From: Bombiscardovia coagulans | Lineage (GTDB): Bacteria; Actinomycetota; Actinomycetes; Actinomycetales; Bifidobacteriaceae | Assembly: GCF_002259585.1 (NCBI RefSeq) | Contig: NZ_MWWS01000004.1 | Location: forward strand, 558,001 to 622,000 | Direction of reading: 5' to 3' | Length of the DNA stretch: 64,000 nt | In this document: positions 7,998 to 17,374 of the stretch, in pieces | Position numbering within the stretch: the stretch's first letter is position 1 | Layout: the number at the start of each line of letters is the position of its first letter | The notes under the pieces: generated by a model | What the model saw: only the letters and a program-made list of their open reading frames with translations | The model's database searches: none | Told to the model about the DNA's origin: nothing | Translations under genes and position numbers: made by a program

Positions 7998-8749
7998 CAC
8001 TCACCATCCTTCTGTTCAGAAGCGGCCTTTTCCTTGGCTTCTTCGCGAGCTTTACGAGCTTCTGCGATGCCGGCAGCACGAGCCTTCAGTAACGAAGCAG
8101 GAGCCACCTCTTCCAAGGTAAGACCACGACGTGCAGCAATCTCTTCAGGCTCTTCAAGGGCCTTTAAGCCTGCAACTGTCGCTCGGACCATGTTAACGGC
8201 GGTTGCCGATCCCATAGACTTGGTGAGAATGTCGGTAATACCTGCGCACTCTAAGACAGCGCGCACTGGACCACCAGCGATTACACCTGTACCAGGCGCT
8301 GCAGGACGCAAAAGCACGGTACCTGCTGCATCATGACCGATCACCGGGTGGGTGATCGTGCCACGAATACGGGGAACAGTGAACATATGCTTTTTGGCAT
8401 CCAGCTGACCCTTGGCAATAGCCGCTGGGACTTCGCGCGACTTACCATAACCCACACCTACAGTGCCCTTACCATCGCCTACAACTACGAGTGCTGCAAA
8501 GCTGAAAGTACGACCACCCTTGTGAACCTTAGAGACTCGGTTGATAGTTACAACCTTGTCTAGTAATTCATCATTGTGGTTATCATCGCGACCACGACGG
8601 CCACGGCGCTCACCACGACGGCCTTCACCACGACCACCACGTCGTCCGCGACGCTCGTCATTGTTGTTCCCATTGCTGGACTGATTTGACTGTTCGGTCT
8701 GTGTTTGATCAGCCACTTGGGTTTCCTTTGTCGTCTCGTTATCGCTCAC
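7997..8749 (-). CDS. rpsE: 30S ribosomal protein S5, with RG-rich N-terminal extension
   Basis: Decoding-fidelity protein of the 30S body. The product has 250 residues, against about 165-220 in most bacteria. The extra length is an N-terminal tail: acidic/Gln/Asn-rich to about residue 31, then runs of [18 protein letters not shown]. The S5 core begins near residue 62 ([18 protein letters not shown]) and includes [16 protein letters not shown] and GIRDILTKS-like [17 protein letters not shown]. Extended S5 tails occur in other high-GC Gram-positives. Upstream rplR overlaps by four bases. Confidence 0.97.
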   Translation of the reverse strand: MSDNETTKETQVADQTQTEQSNQSSNGNNNDERRGRRGGRGEGRRGERRGRRGRDDNHNDELLDKVVTINRVSKVHKGGRTFSFAALVVVGDGKGTVGVGYGKSREVPAAIAKGQLDAKKHMFTVPRIRGTITHPVIGHDAAGTVLLRPAAPGTGVIAGGPVRAVLECAGITDILTKSMGSATAVNMVRATVAGLKALEEPEEIAARRGLTLEEVAPASLLKARAAGIAEARKAREEAKEKAASEQKDGE

Positions 8750-9117
8750 AGTGCCAAACCTCCCTCACGGGCGCCTTCTGCAACCGCTGCGACTCGACCG
8801 TGATACTTATTACCACCGCGATCAAAGACCACACTGGTAATTCCTGCATCCTTGGCCTTCTTGGCGATGAGTTCGCCAACTTTGCGAGCGGCATCTGTCT
8901 TATTGCCTTCAACCTGTGGGAAGTCACCTGCCAGAGTTGAAGCACTGACCAGCGTCAAACCCTTTGTGTCATCCACGATCTGAGCAATCATGTTTCGGTT
9001 GCTACGAGTAACAACCAAACGTGGACGCTCAGAGGTTCCTTGAATGCGCTTGCGCAGGCGGGCGTGACGGCGCATACGGGCAACTGTTTTGCCTTTACCG
9101 CGAATTGCGACGCTCAT
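8746..9117 (-). CDS. rplR: 50S ribosomal protein L18
   Basis: 5S rRNA-binding protein of the central protuberance. The product has 123 residues and starts [23 protein letters not shown]. The conserved [24 protein letters not shown] and [26 protein letters not shown] are present. An upstream in-frame extension of 28 codons runs into rplF and was rejected. The stop overlaps the rpsE start (ATGA). Confidence 0.97.
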   Translation of the reverse strand: MSVAIRGKGKTVARMRRHARLRKRIQGTSERPRLVVTRSNRNMIAQIVDDTKGLTLVSASTLAGDFPQVEGNKTDAARKVGELIAKKAKDAGITSVVFDRGGNKYHGRVAAVAEGAREGGLAL

Positions 9118-9118
9118 A

Positions 9119-9658
9119 TCACTTACCAGCCTTTCCAGCCTTGCGTAGGATGTGCTCATCCTGATACTTGATGCCCTTGCCCTTGTATGGTTCTGGAGCA
9201 CGAAGCTTGCGGATGTTTGCCGCCGCTTGACCTACAAGTTGCTTGTTAGTACCGTGCACAATTATTTCATTGGCATTCGGCAGTTCGTAGGTAATTCCTT
9301 CTGGAGGATTCACCGTAATGGTGTGTGAATACCCTAAGGAGAGTTCTAGACCCTTACCCTTAGCAGCAGCACGATAACCAGTTCCAACAATCATGAGATG
9401 CTTGGAGAATCCTTTAGAAACTCCCTCCACGATCGATGCAATGATGGAACGGCTCAGACCGTGATCTGCACGAGTAGGACGTTCATCATTAACTGGCTCG
9501 AGTATGATCTCGCTGCCTTCTACTTTGCCATTTATGCACTCAGGAATGGTGTAGGAGTCAGAGCCCTTAGGACCCTTAGCTGAAAACTCCTGCCCCTGAA
9601 TGGAGACTTCTACTCCCGCCGGTATGGCGACGGGGAGCTTACCAATATGCGATGCCAT
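9119..9658 (-). CDS. rplF: 50S ribosomal protein L6
   Basis: Large-subunit protein near the GTPase centre. The product has 179 residues with the two L6 repeats: [20 protein letters not shown] at the start, and the signature [22 protein letters not shown] at the end. The start at 9658 follows GGAGAGCTGAAC; a 16-codon upstream extension is not conserved. The gap to rplR is one base. Confidence 0.97.
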   Translation of the reverse strand: MASHIGKLPVAIPAGVEVSIQGQEFSAKGPKGSDSYTIPECINGKVEGSEIILEPVNDERPTRADHGLSRSIIASIVEGVSKGFSKHLMIVGTGYRAAAKGKGLELSLGYSHTITVNPPEGITYELPNANEIIVHGTNKQLVGQAAANIRKLRAPEPYKGKGIKYQDEHILRKAGKAGK

Positions 9659-9674
9659 GTTCAGCTCTCCTTTC

Positions 9675-10073
9675 TCACCACACGTAGGCGACGATTTCGC
9701 CACCAATGCCCCGATCGAGGCATTCCTTCTGAGTCATCAATCCAGAACTTGTGGAAATGATGGCTATACCTAAACCACCTAAAGGCATAGGAAGAGAATC
9801 AGACTTTGCGTAACGACGCAAACCCGGCTTTGAAACCCTCTTAATACCTTCAAGGCTACGCTCGCCATGGGAACCATACTTGAGAGTGATCTCAAGTGTT
9901 TGTCCGACGCGTGCATCCTTGGCAGCGTAGTCAGCAATGTAACCCTCGCGCTTGAGAATCTTTGCGATTGCTGCTTTAAATTTGGAATACGGCATTTCCA
10001 CTGTTTCGTGCTTTGCCGCACTCGCGTTGCGCAGACGCGTAAGCATGTCTGCGATGGGATCTGTCATTGTCAT
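9675..10073 (-). CDS. rpsH: 30S ribosomal protein S8
   Basis: Binds helix 21 of 16S rRNA and, in many bacteria, represses the spc operon by binding its mRNA. The product has 132 residues, the normal length. It begins [20 protein letters not shown] and ends with the S8 signature region [32 protein letters not shown]. Confidence 0.97.
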   Translation of the reverse strand: MTMTDPIADMLTRLRNASAAKHETVEMPYSKFKAAIAKILKREGYIADYAAKDARVGQTLEITLKYGSHGERSLEGIKRVSKPGLRRYAKSDSLPMPLGGLGIAIISTSSGLMTQKECLDRGIGGEIVAYVW

Positions 10074-10153
10074 GTGGGCTTATGCCCTTCCTCGCCGTGG
10101 TTTCCGCTGCCCGACATTTACTTGCCATGACAGCGGACCTTCAGCGTCGATAT

Positions 10154-10339
10154 TTACCAACTTGATTTCGTAACACCAGGCAACTCACCGGCATGAGCCT
10201 TATCTCGAAGGCAAATGCGGCATAGGCCAAATTTACGATATACGGAATGAGGACGACCGCAGACCTGGCAGCGTGTATAGCCACGTACCTTGAACTTTGG
10301 CTTGCGTGCCGCCTTATTCTTCAGAGCGGTTTTTGCCAT
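10154..10339 (-). CDS. rpsN: 30S ribosomal protein S14, zinc type (S14Z)
   Basis: The product has 61 residues, the short zinc-binding form. The motif [23 protein letters not shown] supplies the four cysteines (CxxC-x12-CxxC). It lies between rplE and rpsH. Actinobacteria often also carry a long zinc-free paralogue; none is in this window. Confidence 0.97.
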   Translation of the reverse strand: MAKTALKNKAARKPKFKVRGYTRCQVCGRPHSVYRKFGLCRICLRDKAHAGELPGVTKSSW

Positions 10340-10340
10340 T

Positions 10341-10913
10341 TCAGTTCTCCTTGAAGGGGAAGCCGAGCTGCTTAAGAAGTGCTCTTGCTTCCTCGTCGCT
10401 CTTAGTGGTAGTCACCACAGTGATGTCCATACCACGCTGATGGTCGATCTCATCGGGGTCAATCTCATGGAAAACAGACTGCTCAGTGAGGCCGAAGTTG
10501 TAGTTACCCTGGCCATCGAACTGCTGGCCACTAATGCCGCGGAAATCACGTATACGCGGCAAAGCCATTGTCAGCAATCGATCCAAAAATTCCCACATAC
10601 GGGTACCGCGTAAGGTTACATACGCACCGATAGCTTGTCCTTCACGCAGATGGAACTGCGCAACAGACTTCTTAGCTTTAGTTACCTTTGGTTTCTGGCC
10701 GGTGATAGCAGTCAGATCCTTAATAGCACCCTCAATGAGTTTAGAATCACGAGCTGCTGCACCTACACCCATGGAAACCACGATCTTCTCGATCTTCGGA
10801 ACTTCCATAGGATTAGAGAAACTAAATTGCTTCTCTAGCTCTGGCACAATCTGCTCAATATATCTCTGCTTTAAACGAGGGACTGCCGGTGCTTCAACAA
10901 TTGTATCGCTCAT
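10341..10913 (-). CDS. rplE: 50S ribosomal protein L5
   Basis: 5S rRNA-binding protein that contacts P-site tRNA. The product has 190 residues. It begins [21 protein letters not shown] and carries [48 protein letters not shown] and [26 protein letters not shown]. Start and rplX stop overlap (ATGA). Confidence 0.97.
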   Translation of the reverse strand: MSDTIVEAPAVPRLKQRYIEQIVPELEKQFSFSNPMEVPKIEKIVVSMGVGAAARDSKLIEGAIKDLTAITGQKPKVTKAKKSVAQFHLREGQAIGAYVTLRGTRMWEFLDRLLTMALPRIRDFRGISGQQFDGQGNYNFGLTEQSVFHEIDPDEIDHQRGMDITVVTTTKSDEEARALLKQLGFPFKEN

Positions 10914-11245
10914 GACAGCTCCTTGCCTGACACCTTGGCAACGCGTGTACGAACTCGCTTAATCTTGCCGTCTCGTGCCTCTTCCTTGACCACTACCCCA
11001 ACTCTCGTTGGCTTCTTCGTCTCAGGGTCAATCACCATCACATTTGAACGATGAATTGGCGCCTCGACCGAAACAACGCCGGACTGCTGGCCTTGTTGAG
11101 TGGCTTTCATGTGCTTCTTGACGATTTGTACACCCTCGACGATCAGACGATCGTTAGGCAAAATCTTGGTAACTTTACCTTCTTTACCACGATCCTTACC
11201 GCGGATGACCTTGACCTGGTCGCCTGTCTTAATTTTGGCTACCAT
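10910..11245 (-). CDS. rplX: 50S ribosomal protein L24
   Basis: Assembly-initiator protein of the large subunit. The product has 111 residues with the KOW motif at the N-terminus ([22 protein letters not shown]), then [10 protein letters not shown] and [13 protein letters not shown]. It overlaps rplE by four bases and starts one base after rplN. Confidence 0.97.
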   Translation of the reverse strand: MVAKIKTGDQVKVIRGKDRGKEGKVTKILPNDRLIVEGVQIVKKHMKATQQGQQSGVVSVEAPIHRSNVMVIDPETKKPTRVGVVVKEEARDGKIKRVRTRVAKVSGKELS

Positions 11246-11246
11246 C

Positions 11247-11615
11247 TCAGATCACCTCCGGTGCTAGAGACACGATCTTCATGAAGTGCTTGTCACGCAA
11301 TTCACGTCCTACCGGTCCGAAGATACGGGTGCCGCGAGGCTCACGCCCATTGCCCAAAAGGACAGCTGCATTCTCGTCGAACTTAATGTAGGAGCCGTCT
11401 GGACGACGGTTTTCCTTGACAGTGCGGACAACGACTGCTTTCACAACGTCGCCCTTCTTAACCGACCCGCCTGGAATAGCATCCTTGACGGAGGCGACAA
11501 TGACATCGCCAATGCCGGCATAGCGTCGCTTCGACCCGCCGAGCACGCGGATAGCTAGGATTTCCTTAGCACCCGTGTTGTCAGCGACACGAAGTCGCGA
11601 TTCCTGCTGAATCAT
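11247..11615 (-). CDS. rplN: 50S ribosomal protein L14
   Basis: Large-subunit interface protein of 122 residues, the canonical length. [19 protein letters not shown] is the family N-terminus. [31 protein letters not shown] and [28 protein letters not shown] are complete. A gap of about 83 bases separates it from rpsQ. Confidence 0.98.
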   Translation of the reverse strand: MIQQESRLRVADNTGAKEILAIRVLGGSKRRYAGIGDVIVASVKDAIPGGSVKKGDVVKAVVVRTVKENRRPDGSYIKFDENAAVLLGNGREPRGTRIFGPVGRELRDKHFMKIVSLAPEVI

Positions 11616-11698
11616 TGATTCTCCTTAGCCGAGCTGGTTCTCCGCATGCACCATACCCCATACCAGGGACGGTGTCATGCGAAGCCTTGCCGAACTTG

Positions 11699-11965
11699 TT
11701 ACTTTGCGCGTTCTACAATTTCTTGTAAACGCCAGCGTTTGGTCTTGCTCAAAGGCCTAGTTTCCATAATAGAAACTAAATCTCCGATGTGAGCTTCATT
11801 ACGCTCATCATGTGCTTTGACCTTACGATTTGAACGTACAACCTTGCCGTACAGGGGGTGGGTCGAACGCTGCTCGATCTCAACTGTGATGGTCTTATCC
11901 ATCCCGTCGGACACGACGTAGCCACGACGAACCTTACGGAAGTTGCGCTCCTGCTCTTCAGCCAT
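11699..11965 (-). CDS. rpsQ: 30S ribosomal protein S17
   Basis: 16S rRNA-binding OB-fold protein of 88 residues. It carries [40 protein letters not shown] and [20 protein letters not shown]. It lies two bases after rpmC, in the standard order. Confidence 0.97.
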   Translation of the reverse strand: MAEEQERNFRKVRRGYVVSDGMDKTITVEIEQRSTHPLYGKVVRSNRKVKAHDERNEAHIGDLVSIMETRPLSKTKRWRLQEIVERAK

Positions 11966-11967
11966 GC

Positions 11968-12234
11968 TTACTTCTCCTCAGCTTCGCTCTTGTTCGTGTC
12001 TGCACTACCGGGTGCTAGGCTAATGCCAAGTTCACGCTCACGCAAGACGGTGTACATCCTGGCGATATCATGCTTAACTGCCTTAACACGGGAAGTGTTG
12101 TCGAGCTGACCAGTTGCAGCTTGGAAGCGCAAGTTGAACAGCTCTTCCTTTGACTTCTTGAGGAAGTCTTCTATTTCTGCATCAGTCTTCTCGTTCAGAT
12201 TCTTGATTGAATATTCGGCCGTTCCGACTGTCAT
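11968..12234 (-). CDS. rpmC: 50S ribosomal protein L29
   Basis: Exit-tunnel rim protein. The product has 88 residues, slightly long because of an N-terminal leader and an acidic tail ([12 protein letters not shown]). The core [38 protein letters not shown] is typical. The ATG overlaps the rplP stop by one base (TGATG). Confidence 0.97.
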   Translation of the reverse strand: MTVGTAEYSIKNLNEKTDAEIEDFLKKSKEELFNLRFQAATGQLDNTSRVKAVKHDIARMYTVLRERELGISLAPGSADTNKSEAEEK

Positions 12235-12653
12235 CAGATGTCACCGCCTTCGCGTGCGATAATCCTGCACTTCATAGGGAGCTTATCGATGGCGCGACGT
12301 AAAGCTTCACGCGCGACATCTTCACTCACACCACCGATCTCAAAAAGTACACGGCCAGGGTGAATGTTAGCAACCCAGAACTCAGGAGCACCCTTACCGG
12401 ATCCCATTCGAGAACCGAGAGCGTGCTTGGTCAAGGGGCGATCTGGAAAGACCGTAATCCACACACGACCACCGCGCTTAATGTAACGAGTCATAGCAAT
12501 ACGAGCGGCCTCAATCTGACGGTTAGTCAAATATGTTGGAGCCATTGCCTGGATGCCGAAATCACCGAAAGCGATTTCATTGCCTCCCTTGGACATGCCC
12601 CTACGGGTGGGACGATGCTGCTTGCGGTAGTTAACCCTCTTTGGGATAAGCAC
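12234..12653 (-). CDS. rplP: 50S ribosomal protein L16
   Basis: Binds near the A site of the large subunit. The product has 139 residues. [19 protein letters not shown], the signature [24 protein letters not shown] and [17 protein letters not shown] are present. It lies three bases after rpsC. Confidence 0.98.
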   Translation of the reverse strand: MLIPKRVNYRKQHRPTRRGMSKGGNEIAFGDFGIQAMAPTYLTNRQIEAARIAMTRYIKRGGRVWITVFPDRPLTKHALGSRMGSGKGAPEFWVANIHPGRVLFEIGGVSEDVAREALRRAIDKLPMKCRIIAREGGDI

Positions 12654-12656
12654 AGC

Positions 12657-13502
12657 TCACTCCTTTGCTTCCGTTGCGACCGACGCCGAAGCTTCAGTCT
12701 GTGCGACTTCTGCAGGTGGCGTCGCAACGCCACTGTTCTCGCGCTCCTGAGCCTGACGCTGACGTGTACGGCCATCAGAAGGACGAGTGCCCTTCCGTGG
12801 ACGACGGTCAGAGCCGCGACGACCGCGGTTACCCTGCTGGGCCTGCTGCTCGTTGAACTCACGCTCTGTCATGTCGCCTTTGTAGATCCACACCTTGACG
12901 CCAATACGGCCGTATGTGGTGCGGGCCTCGAAGAAACCGTAGTCAATGAGCGCACGCAATGTTTGCAGTGGCACACGACCTTCACGATAGAACTCAGAAC
13001 GGCTCATCTCAGCACCACCGAGACGTCCGGAGAGCTTGATGCGGATACCCTTTGCACCGGCACGCATGGCATCTTGTTCTGCCTTACGCATGGCGCGACG
13101 GAAGGTAACGCGGTTAGTTAACTGCTCTGCGATACCTTGGGCAACTAACTGAGCGTCGATAGCAGCATTCTTCACTTCGAAGATGTTGAGCTGTACCTGC
13201 TTTGAGGTTATCTTCTCTAGCTTGGCGCGTACACGCTCTGCCTCTGCACCACGACGTCCGATAACAATACCTGGACGTGCTGTGTGGATGTCTACGCGAA
13301 CGCGATCACGAGTACGCTCGATGATGATCTTAGAAACGCCAGCGCGCTCCAGATCCTTGTTCATCTCCTTGCGGATCTTATCGTCCTCAAGAACGTAATC
13401 TGAGTAGCGCTCACCCGGCTTGCTCGAGTCAGAGAACCACCGGCTGCGATGGTCTTCAGTGATGCCGAGTCGGTACCCAAACGGGTTAATCTTCTGCCCC
13501 AT
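12657..13502 (-). CDS. rpsC: 30S ribosomal protein S3
   Basis: mRNA entry-channel protein. The product has 281 residues: an N-terminal [14 protein letters not shown], a KH domain with [18 protein letters not shown] (about 75-95), and the C-terminal S3 domain with [23 protein letters not shown] basic and then Ala/Glu-rich tail of about 60 residues ([20 protein letters not shown] onward) extends it beyond the usual core, as in many Actinobacteria. The start overlaps the rplV stop by one base. Confidence 0.98.
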   Translation of the reverse strand: MGQKINPFGYRLGITEDHRSRWFSDSSKPGERYSDYVLEDDKIRKEMNKDLERAGVSKIIIERTRDRVRVDIHTARPGIVIGRRGAEAERVRAKLEKITSKQVQLNIFEVKNAAIDAQLVAQGIAEQLTNRVTFRRAMRKAEQDAMRAGAKGIRIKLSGRLGGAEMSRSEFYREGRVPLQTLRALIDYGFFEARTTYGRIGVKVWIYKGDMTEREFNEQQAQQGNRGRRGSDRRPRKGTRPSDGRTRQRQAQERENSGVATPPAEVAQTEASASVATEAKE

Positions 13503-13861
13503 TATCGGGCTCCTTCCTTGTCGGCCACGACAACCGTGATATGGCTGGTGCGCTTGTTGATACGAGCAGCACGACCCTGAGCACGGGGACGGAACCTCTT
13601 CATGGTCACGCCTTCGTCTACATAGGTCTCGCTAACCACCAAGTCGTTTTCACGGAAAGGCTCATTAGCCTTGTCCGCCTTAACACGAGCATTGGCGATG
13701 GCGCTCTCAAGAACCTTGCGAACCGGAACGGCTGCGTCTTGTGGAGCAAACTTCAAAATAGTCACGGCTTCGGTCGCACGCTTTCCTCGGATGAGGTCGA
13801 CGACGCGGCGAGCCTTGCGAGGCGTCACGCGTACGTGACGTGCAATTGCTTTAGCTTCCAT
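13502..13861 (-). CDS. rplV: 50S ribosomal protein L22
   Basis: Exit-tunnel protein; its beta-hairpin is the site of macrolide-resistance mutations in other bacteria. The product has 119 residues: [26 protein letters not shown] and the hairpin region [29 protein letters not shown]. It overlaps rpsC by one base. Confidence 0.98.
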   Translation of the reverse strand: MEAKAIARHVRVTPRKARRVVDLIRGKRATEAVTILKFAPQDAAVPVRKVLESAIANARVKADKANEPFRENDLVVSETYVDEGVTMKRFRPRAQGRAARINKRTSHITVVVADKEGAR

Positions 13862-13881
13862 GTGTCTTTACTCTTCCTGCC

Positions 13882-14160
13882 TCAGCGGCGTGCTTTCTTG
13901 TCATCCTTCACATGTCCCTTAAAGGTACGTGTGGGGGCGAACTCACCGAGCTTGTGTCCTACCATGGCCTCAGTCACAAAGACTGGAACATGCTTACGAC
14001 CATCATGCACAGCGAAAGTGTGACCAATGAAGTCGGGTGTAATCATTGAACGACGGGACCAAGTCTTAATAACTTCCTTAGTACCCTTTTCGTTCTGCAG
14101 GTCGACTTTTTTTTGCAAGTGGGCGTCGACGAATGGGCCCTTCTTGATGCTACGAGTCAT
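13882..14160 (-). CDS. rpsS: 30S ribosomal protein S19
   Basis: Head protein of 92 residues: [59 protein letters not shown]. Length and all signature blocks are normal. It lies between rplB and rplV. Confidence 0.98.
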   Translation of the reverse strand: MTRSIKKGPFVDAHLQKKVDLQNEKGTKEVIKTWSRRSMITPDFIGHTFAVHDGRKHVPVFVTEAMVGHKLGEFAPTRTFKGHVKDDKKARR

Positions 14161-14175
14161 CTCTTCGGCACTCCC

Positions 14176-15006
14176 TTACTTGCGGTTCTTACCATTTGGA
14201 CGACGACGGACAATCATCTTGTTCGAAGCCTTCTTCGGACGACGAGTACGAACCTCGCCCTTGCCCCATGGAGACACTGGTGGCTTACCACCACGGGTAC
14301 GTCCACCATGTGGATGGTCAACAGGGTTCATAGACTCACCACGAGTAATGGGCCTACGTCCGAGCCAACGAGCACGTCCTGCCTTACCAAGCTCAATGTT
14401 GGCATGCTCAGAATTACCGACTTCACCAACAGTGGCACGGCAGCGGGCATCGACGTTACGAATTTCGCCTGATGGCATACGCAACTGGGCATATGCGCCA
14501 TCCTTAGCAACCAGCTGAACTCCAGCACCGGCCGAACGTGCAATCTTAGCTCCGCCCTGAGGCTTGAGCTCGATAGCATGTACGACAGTACCTGTAGGAA
14601 TGTTGCTCAGAGGCAAGTTGTTACCTGGCTTAATATCAGCCTGAGGTCCTGTCTCGATGACATCACCCTGCTTGACTCCTTCAGGAGCGATGATGTACCG
14701 CTTCTCACCATCGGCGAAGTGCAGGAGGGCAATACGCGCAGAGCGGTTGGGATCATATTCGATCTCAGCAACCTTTGCTGGCACGCCATCCTTGTCCCAA
14801 CGACGGAAGTCGATAAGACGGTACTGGCGCTTGTGCCCACCACCACGATGGCGGCTTGTCATACGGCCGTATGAGTTACGACCTCCAGTTTTACTAAGCT
14901 TACGAACCAGCGACTTTTCGGGCTTTGAACGCGTAATCTCGGAGAAGTCCGAAACAGAGGCGTTGCGACGGCCCGCAGTCGTCGGCTTATATGTACGGAT
15001 AGCCAT
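14176..15006 (-). CDS. rplB: 50S ribosomal protein L2
   Basis: Core protein close to the peptidyl transferase centre. The product has 276 residues. It shows [21 protein letters not shown], the RNA-binding [21 protein letters not shown] and the C-terminal signature [23 protein letters not shown], which includes the catalysis-supporting His of the family. Confidence 0.98.
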   Translation of the reverse strand: MAIRTYKPTTAGRRNASVSDFSEITRSKPEKSLVRKLSKTGGRNSYGRMTSRHRGGGHKRQYRLIDFRRWDKDGVPAKVAEIEYDPNRSARIALLHFADGEKRYIIAPEGVKQGDVIETGPQADIKPGNNLPLSNIPTGTVVHAIELKPQGGAKIARSAGAGVQLVAKDGAYAQLRMPSGEIRNVDARCRATVGEVGNSEHANIELGKAGRARWLGRRPITRGESMNPVDHPHGGRTRGGKPPVSPWGKGEVRTRRPKKASNKMIVRRRPNGKNRK

Positions 15007-15042
15007 AATATAGTTTCTTCCTTAACTTTTCTCGGCTAGCCT

Positions 15043-15339
15043 TCAGTTACCGAAGACATCGATCGACTGACCCTCAGCCACCGTAACGATAGCACGCTTC
15101 TCGTTCACACGACGGCCGTAACCAGTGCGTGTGCGAGTACGCTTACCCTGGCGGTTCAGCGTATTGACCGAGGTCACCTTGACATTGAAGATCTGCTCAA
15201 TGGCTTGCTTGATTGCAACCTTATTTGCGTCAGGATTCACCACAAATGTGTACTGGCCGCGATCCGAATTCGCGTAGCTCTTTTCGGATACGACCGGCTT
15301 GATGATGATATCGTGAGCAGGCTTATGAATAGCTACCAT
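15043..15339 (-). CDS. rplW: 50S ribosomal protein L23
   Basis: Docking site for trigger factor and SRP at the tunnel exit. The product has 98 residues: [56 protein letters not shown]. It lies five bases after rplD. Confidence 0.97.
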   Translation of the reverse strand: MVAIHKPAHDIIIKPVVSEKSYANSDRGQYTFVVNPDANKVAIKQAIEQIFNVKVTSVNTLNRQGKRTRTRTGYGRRVNEKRAIVTVAEGQSIDVFGN

Positions 15340-15344
15340 GTAAA

Positions 15345-16019
15345 TCAGGCCTCCTTCGCAGTCTCAGCTTTGGAGTCACTCTTCGCCTCAAGGAAAGCAC
15401 TGAAACCATCCTTGGTGAAGACAACATCCTCAGCAGTAACCACATCATAGGTGTTGAGCTGATCAGCGAAGATAGTATGCACTGTAGGGAGATTCCTTAC
15501 AGAGAGCCACTCGTTGATCTCGTCACGAGAGAAAACAATTGTCGTGAAACGCTCGCCGACCACAGGCATGAGAGCACCTTGGGCACCCTTAGTGGAGGGC
15601 TTGTCGCCGATTCCAAAATCGATGACGTGAGTGCGACCAGCATTAGTCCGGTCTGACAGGACATAGCGCAGTGCTGCGGCCTTCATCTTCTTTGGCGTCT
15701 TCTGCGAGTAATCACGAGGTACAGGACCGTGAGCTACTGCACCACCGGCCCACTGTGGAGACCTGATGGAACCCTGACGAGCACGTCCAGTGCCCTTCTG
15801 CTTCCATGGTTTCCTACCTCCACCAGAGATGTTAGCGCGATTCTTAACGGAATGCGTGCCTTGGCGAGCTGCTGCCAGCTGGCCCAAAACTACCTGATGA
15901 ATCAGAGGGATGTGATCGTGCACGTCTTCTTCAGAGATGCCAAAGATTTCGACTGGTGCTTCTACAGAGCCAGCTGCTTTACCCTTGGCGTCGGTGATGT
16001 TTAAAGTGATGCTTGCCAT
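15345..16019 (-). CDS. rplD: 50S ribosomal protein L4
   Basis: Tunnel protein and, in several bacteria, repressor of the S10 operon. The product has 224 residues from ATG at 16019: [20 protein letters not shown]. It carries the RNA-binding loop [30 protein letters not shown] three codons upstream overlaps the rplC end and was not chosen. Confidence 0.97.
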   Translation of the reverse strand: MASITLNITDAKGKAAGSVEAPVEIFGISEEDVHDHIPLIHQVVLGQLAAARQGTHSVKNRANISGGGRKPWKQKGTGRARQGSIRSPQWAGGAVAHGPVPRDYSQKTPKKMKAAALRYVLSDRTNAGRTHVIDFGIGDKPSTKGAQGALMPVVGERFTTIVFSRDEINEWLSVRNLPTVHTIFADQLNTYDVVTAEDVVFTKDGFSAFLEAKSDSKAETAKEA

Positions 16020-16024
16020 AAATA

Positions 16025-16678
16025 TCAAGCTCCCTTCACAGACGAGCGAACTACTACAATCGAGCCGCGTGGGCCAGGAATAGCGCCCTTAACAGCAATG
16101 ATGCCGTTTTCAGTATCTGCGGATACGATTGTGAGGTTCTGCACGGTAGCAGTGACATGACCCATACGGCCAGCCATACGCTTGCCCTTTAAGATACGGC
16201 TCGGTGTAGCGCATGCGCCTACTGAACCTGGACGACGCTCGTTTTTATGAGAGCCGTGCGTACGGCGATAGGACTTAAAGCCCCAGCGCTTAATCGTTCC
16301 AGCAAATCCCTTGCCCTTGGTTGTGCCAGTGACATCAATCTCGCTACCTTCTGGCAGCAAATCGACTGGTAGTTCCTGACCAGGCTCGTATTTGTCAGCA
16401 TCCTCGGTACGCACCTCTACGAGATGACGACGAGGAGTGACACCTGCCTTAGCAAAGTGACCTGCCAATGGCTTAGTTACCTTGGTTGGATCGATCTGGC
16501 CATAGCCGATCTGAACAGCCTGGTAGCCATCAGTTTCTGTAGTCTTTACTGCAGTAACAACGTTCGTTGAAACATCAACCAACGTTACTGGGACGAAGAA
16601 GCCGTTCTCGTCCCAAACCTGCGACATGCCAAGCTTGCGGCCCAACAATGCAGTTGTATTCTTCTGTTCTCGAGTCAT
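16025..16678 (-). CDS. rplC: 50S ribosomal protein L3
   Basis: Early-assembly protein near the peptidyl transferase centre. The product has 217 residues. The start at 16678 follows GGAGGAGGGAACCGC, rejecting 14 upstream codons. Signatures: ALLGRKLGMSQVWDENG, GTTKGKGFAGTIKRWGFK and KRMAGRMGHVTATVQNL. Confidence 0.98.
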   Translation of the reverse strand: MTREQKNTTALLGRKLGMSQVWDENGFFVPVTLVDVSTNVVTAVKTTETDGYQAVQIGYGQIDPTKVTKPLAGHFAKAGVTPRRHLVEVRTEDADKYEPGQELPVDLLPEGSEIDVTGTTKGKGFAGTIKRWGFKSYRRTHGSHKNERRPGSVGACATPSRILKGKRMAGRMGHVTATVQNLTIVSADTENGIIAVKGAIPGPRGSIVVVRSSVKGA

Positions 16679-16694
16679 GCGGTTCCCTCCTCCC

Positions 16695-17003
16695 TTACAG
16701 CTTGATTTCGATGTTGACATCTGCAGGCAGATCGATGTGCATCAAAGAATCCACAGCCTTTGGAGTGGGATCTACGATGTCAATGAGGCGCTTATGCGTC
16801 CGCATCTCGAAGTGCTCGCGTGAGTCCTTGTATTTATGAGGAGAACGGATGACAACATATACGTTCTTCTCTGTCGGCAGCGGAACGGGGCCAACAACTG
16901 TTGCGCCCGCGCTCGTCACCGTCTCGACGATTTTCTTCGCCGATTGGTCGATGACCTCATGGTCATAGGACTTAAGCCTGATGCGGATTTTCTGTCCCGC
17001 CAT
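16695..17003 (-). CDS. rpsJ: 30S ribosomal protein S10
   Basis: First gene of the S10 cluster. The product has 102 residues: [69 protein letters not shown]. It is also a NusB partner in antitermination in characterised bacteria. About 370 bases upstream are non-coding and hold a candidate promoter and the adhE terminator. Confidence 0.98.
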   Translation of the reverse strand: MAGQKIRIRLKSYDHEVIDQSAKKIVETVTSAGATVVGPVPLPTEKNVYVVIRSPHKYKDSREHFEMRTHKRLIDIVDPTPKAVDSLMHIDLPADVNIEIKL

Positions 17004-17202
17004 TGCCGTCCGCCCTTTCTAGCGATGAGTTAACTGTTTACCAACCTGCTTTTGAGGACATCGGCGCTTATGGCTCGACAGACAATATCTGACAAACCAA
17101 TCCACATCAATGCGCGGCCACAAAGACAACTGGGGAGAAATCCCTGTACTACGCTCGCTATTTTGATTCCAAAGTGCGAGCCCCAAAAGAGGCAACTTTA
17201 TA

Positions 17203-17245
17203 ATTAAAGCACGAGGGGTTCCCTAGCATAATCCGGGCGTGTCGC
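17203..17245 (-). promoter_or_regulatory. Candidate S10 operon promoter with GCGACACGCC element
   Basis: On the minus strand an extended -10 (TGC TTTAAT, 17203-17211) has a weak TTATGC at 17226-17231 with 17-base spacing. The recurrent GCGACACGCC lies immediately upstream at 17236-17245. A 200-base untranslated leader to rpsJ would result. infA has the same GTGC before its -10 and a CGACACGCC upstream, which supports the call. No other gene was seen in 17004-17374. Confidence 0.45.
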
Positions 17246-17264
17246 AACAAACTACTACTACAAA

Positions 17265-17319
17265 GCGGGCAATTCCAAGCTTTTATCGACGTTTTACCAT
17301 CTGACTTGAAACTGCCCGC
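17265..17319 (-). terminator. Terminator-like hairpin after adhE
   Basis: Minus-strand stem GCGGGCA / TGCCCGC with an inner CAAG / CTTG pairing and a long loop, then TTTG. It lies 56 bases after the adhE stop. The T run is weak. Confidence 0.45.
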
Positions 17320-17374
17320 AACTATGCCTGCTGGATGATAGAGAAGCCGAGAACCACCTCCCATCAAACAGACA

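Noticed and set aside
10534-10962. 142-codon plus-strand frame opposite rplE
   Set aside because: Antisense to rplE with no relatives or start signal.
12360-13121. 253-codon plus-strand frame opposite rplP/rpsC
   Set aside because: Lies entirely antisense to two essential ribosomal genes, has no ribosome-binding site and low-quality composition; a shadow of rpsC codon use.
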